A DNA stretch of 64,000 nt from Maylandia zebra (taxonomy: Eukaryota; Chordata; Actinopteri; Cichliformes; Cichlidae). Position numbers and translations under genes: made by a program. Of this stretch, positions 63,484 through 64,000 are shown one piece after another. Within the stretch, counting starts at the first letter, position 1, and every line of letters starts with the position of its first letter. The stretch is taken from assembly GCF_041146795.1 (NCBI RefSeq), contig NC_135170.1, positions 5,232,033 through 5,296,032 of the forward strand, read 5' to 3'. Below the pieces are notes generated by a model that had not been told where the DNA came from, made no database searches, and saw nothing but the letters and a program-made list of their open reading frames with translations.

Positions 63484-63900
63484 TTGAAATCCACTGTGAC
63501 ATTTCCACAGTGCTTCATGTCATCTGCAGCTGTTGTTGGTGGTTGGTGCATTTTGTTTTATCAAGTCCAGAATCAACACAGAACCTACAAGAAGCTTTAT
63601 CTGCTACGTGAAGATGCTGATTTCCTTTTTATCACTGTGTTTGACTCGCCAGCCATCCCACCTGACCTGAACCCCACAGAGTTCTTGATTATATCTGTGT
63701 TATCAGGAACTCTGTGGGAAAAACACCTGACCCAGAAATACAGACAAGCTGAGGGCTGCTATCAAAGCAACCTGGGCTTCAGCATCATGTCAGCTGTGCT
63801 GCTGGCTGACTGTCTCTATGCCATGCTGCAATCATGCAGTAATTTATGGAAAGGAAGCCCCAGCTAGGTGTTGAGGGTATAAATGAGCAGCCTGAGATAC
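63484..63900 (+). mobile_element. Probable Tc1/mariner transposase relic
   Basis: A 127-codon frame contains SPAIPPDLNPTEFL, the PDLNP block typical of Tc1/mariner transposases. In another frame KLRAAIKATWASAS resembles the C-terminal helix that normally follows, so a frameshift lies between. The rest is not recognisable. No termini are seen before the window ends. Confidence 0.45.
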
Positions 63901-64000
63901 TGAAGTCAATGAACTGTGAGCCAAAATCATAGAAATAAAAGCAAAAAAGCTTTGAACTATATGAAAATTTACCTTTTTTGAATTAACAGAAAGTAATATT

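Overview
The window reads as nuclear DNA of a teleost, most likely an African cichlid. Two neighbouring five-exon prolactin genes encode mature hormones of exactly 188 and 177 residues, which is the PRL188/PRL177 pair known from tilapia. Introns, sparse coding, long CA/GT arrays and many fish-type hAT, CR1/L2-like LINE, Tc1-like, gypsy and solo-LTR sequences fit this. The species cannot be fixed from the sequence alone; exact cichlid assignment rests on remembered prolactin sequences.

Host genes. (1) Minus strand, 12058-19943: a two-exon gene for a 57-residue twin CX9C protein with COX17-type cysteine spacing but without the COX17 copper-binding cysteine pair; its intron is 7.7 kb. (2) Plus strand, 26769-29619: prolactin 188. 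(3) Plus strand, 42662-45003: prolactin 177. (4) Plus strand, 47197-51317: DUSP3/VHR dual-specificity phosphatase in three coding exons. The prolactins are secreted pituitary hormones that are central to freshwater osmoregulation in fish. DUSP3 and the CX9C protein are cell-autonomous, so the four genes do not look like one functional system; they are simply linked.

Layout. 1-10.3 kb is transposon-rich: several hAT-type elements with exact 8-bp target duplications, two of them an inverted pair flanking an L2-like LINE. 10.3-20.1 kb holds the CX9C gene, and its intron carries a nested hAT pair and one copy of a 1.14-kb duplication. 20.1-26.3 kb is gene-poor and holds the second copy, flanked by a 79-bp direct repeat. 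26.3-45.5 kb is the prolactin tandem duplication, invaded by LINEs and two solo LTRs. 45.5-53.6 kb is the DUSP3 gene with a long 3' region. 53.7-64 kb is a transposon graveyard: a nearly complete LINE (esterase, endonuclease, reverse transcriptase) interrupted by a hAT, Tc1-like relics, and a gypsy fragment whose LTR is itself interrupted by a hAT.

Most promising points are: the CX9C gene, too short and too split for ordinary ORF calling; the contrast between conserved noncoding and divergent coding sequence around prolactin exon 2; the 77-bp CA array in the prl188 promoter; the unusual 79-bp target-like duplication; and collinear relics suggesting that the prolactin duplication unit once reached into the DUSP3 intron. 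I found no clear new multi-gene system. All coordinates were read by eye; repeat boundaries without target duplications are approximate.
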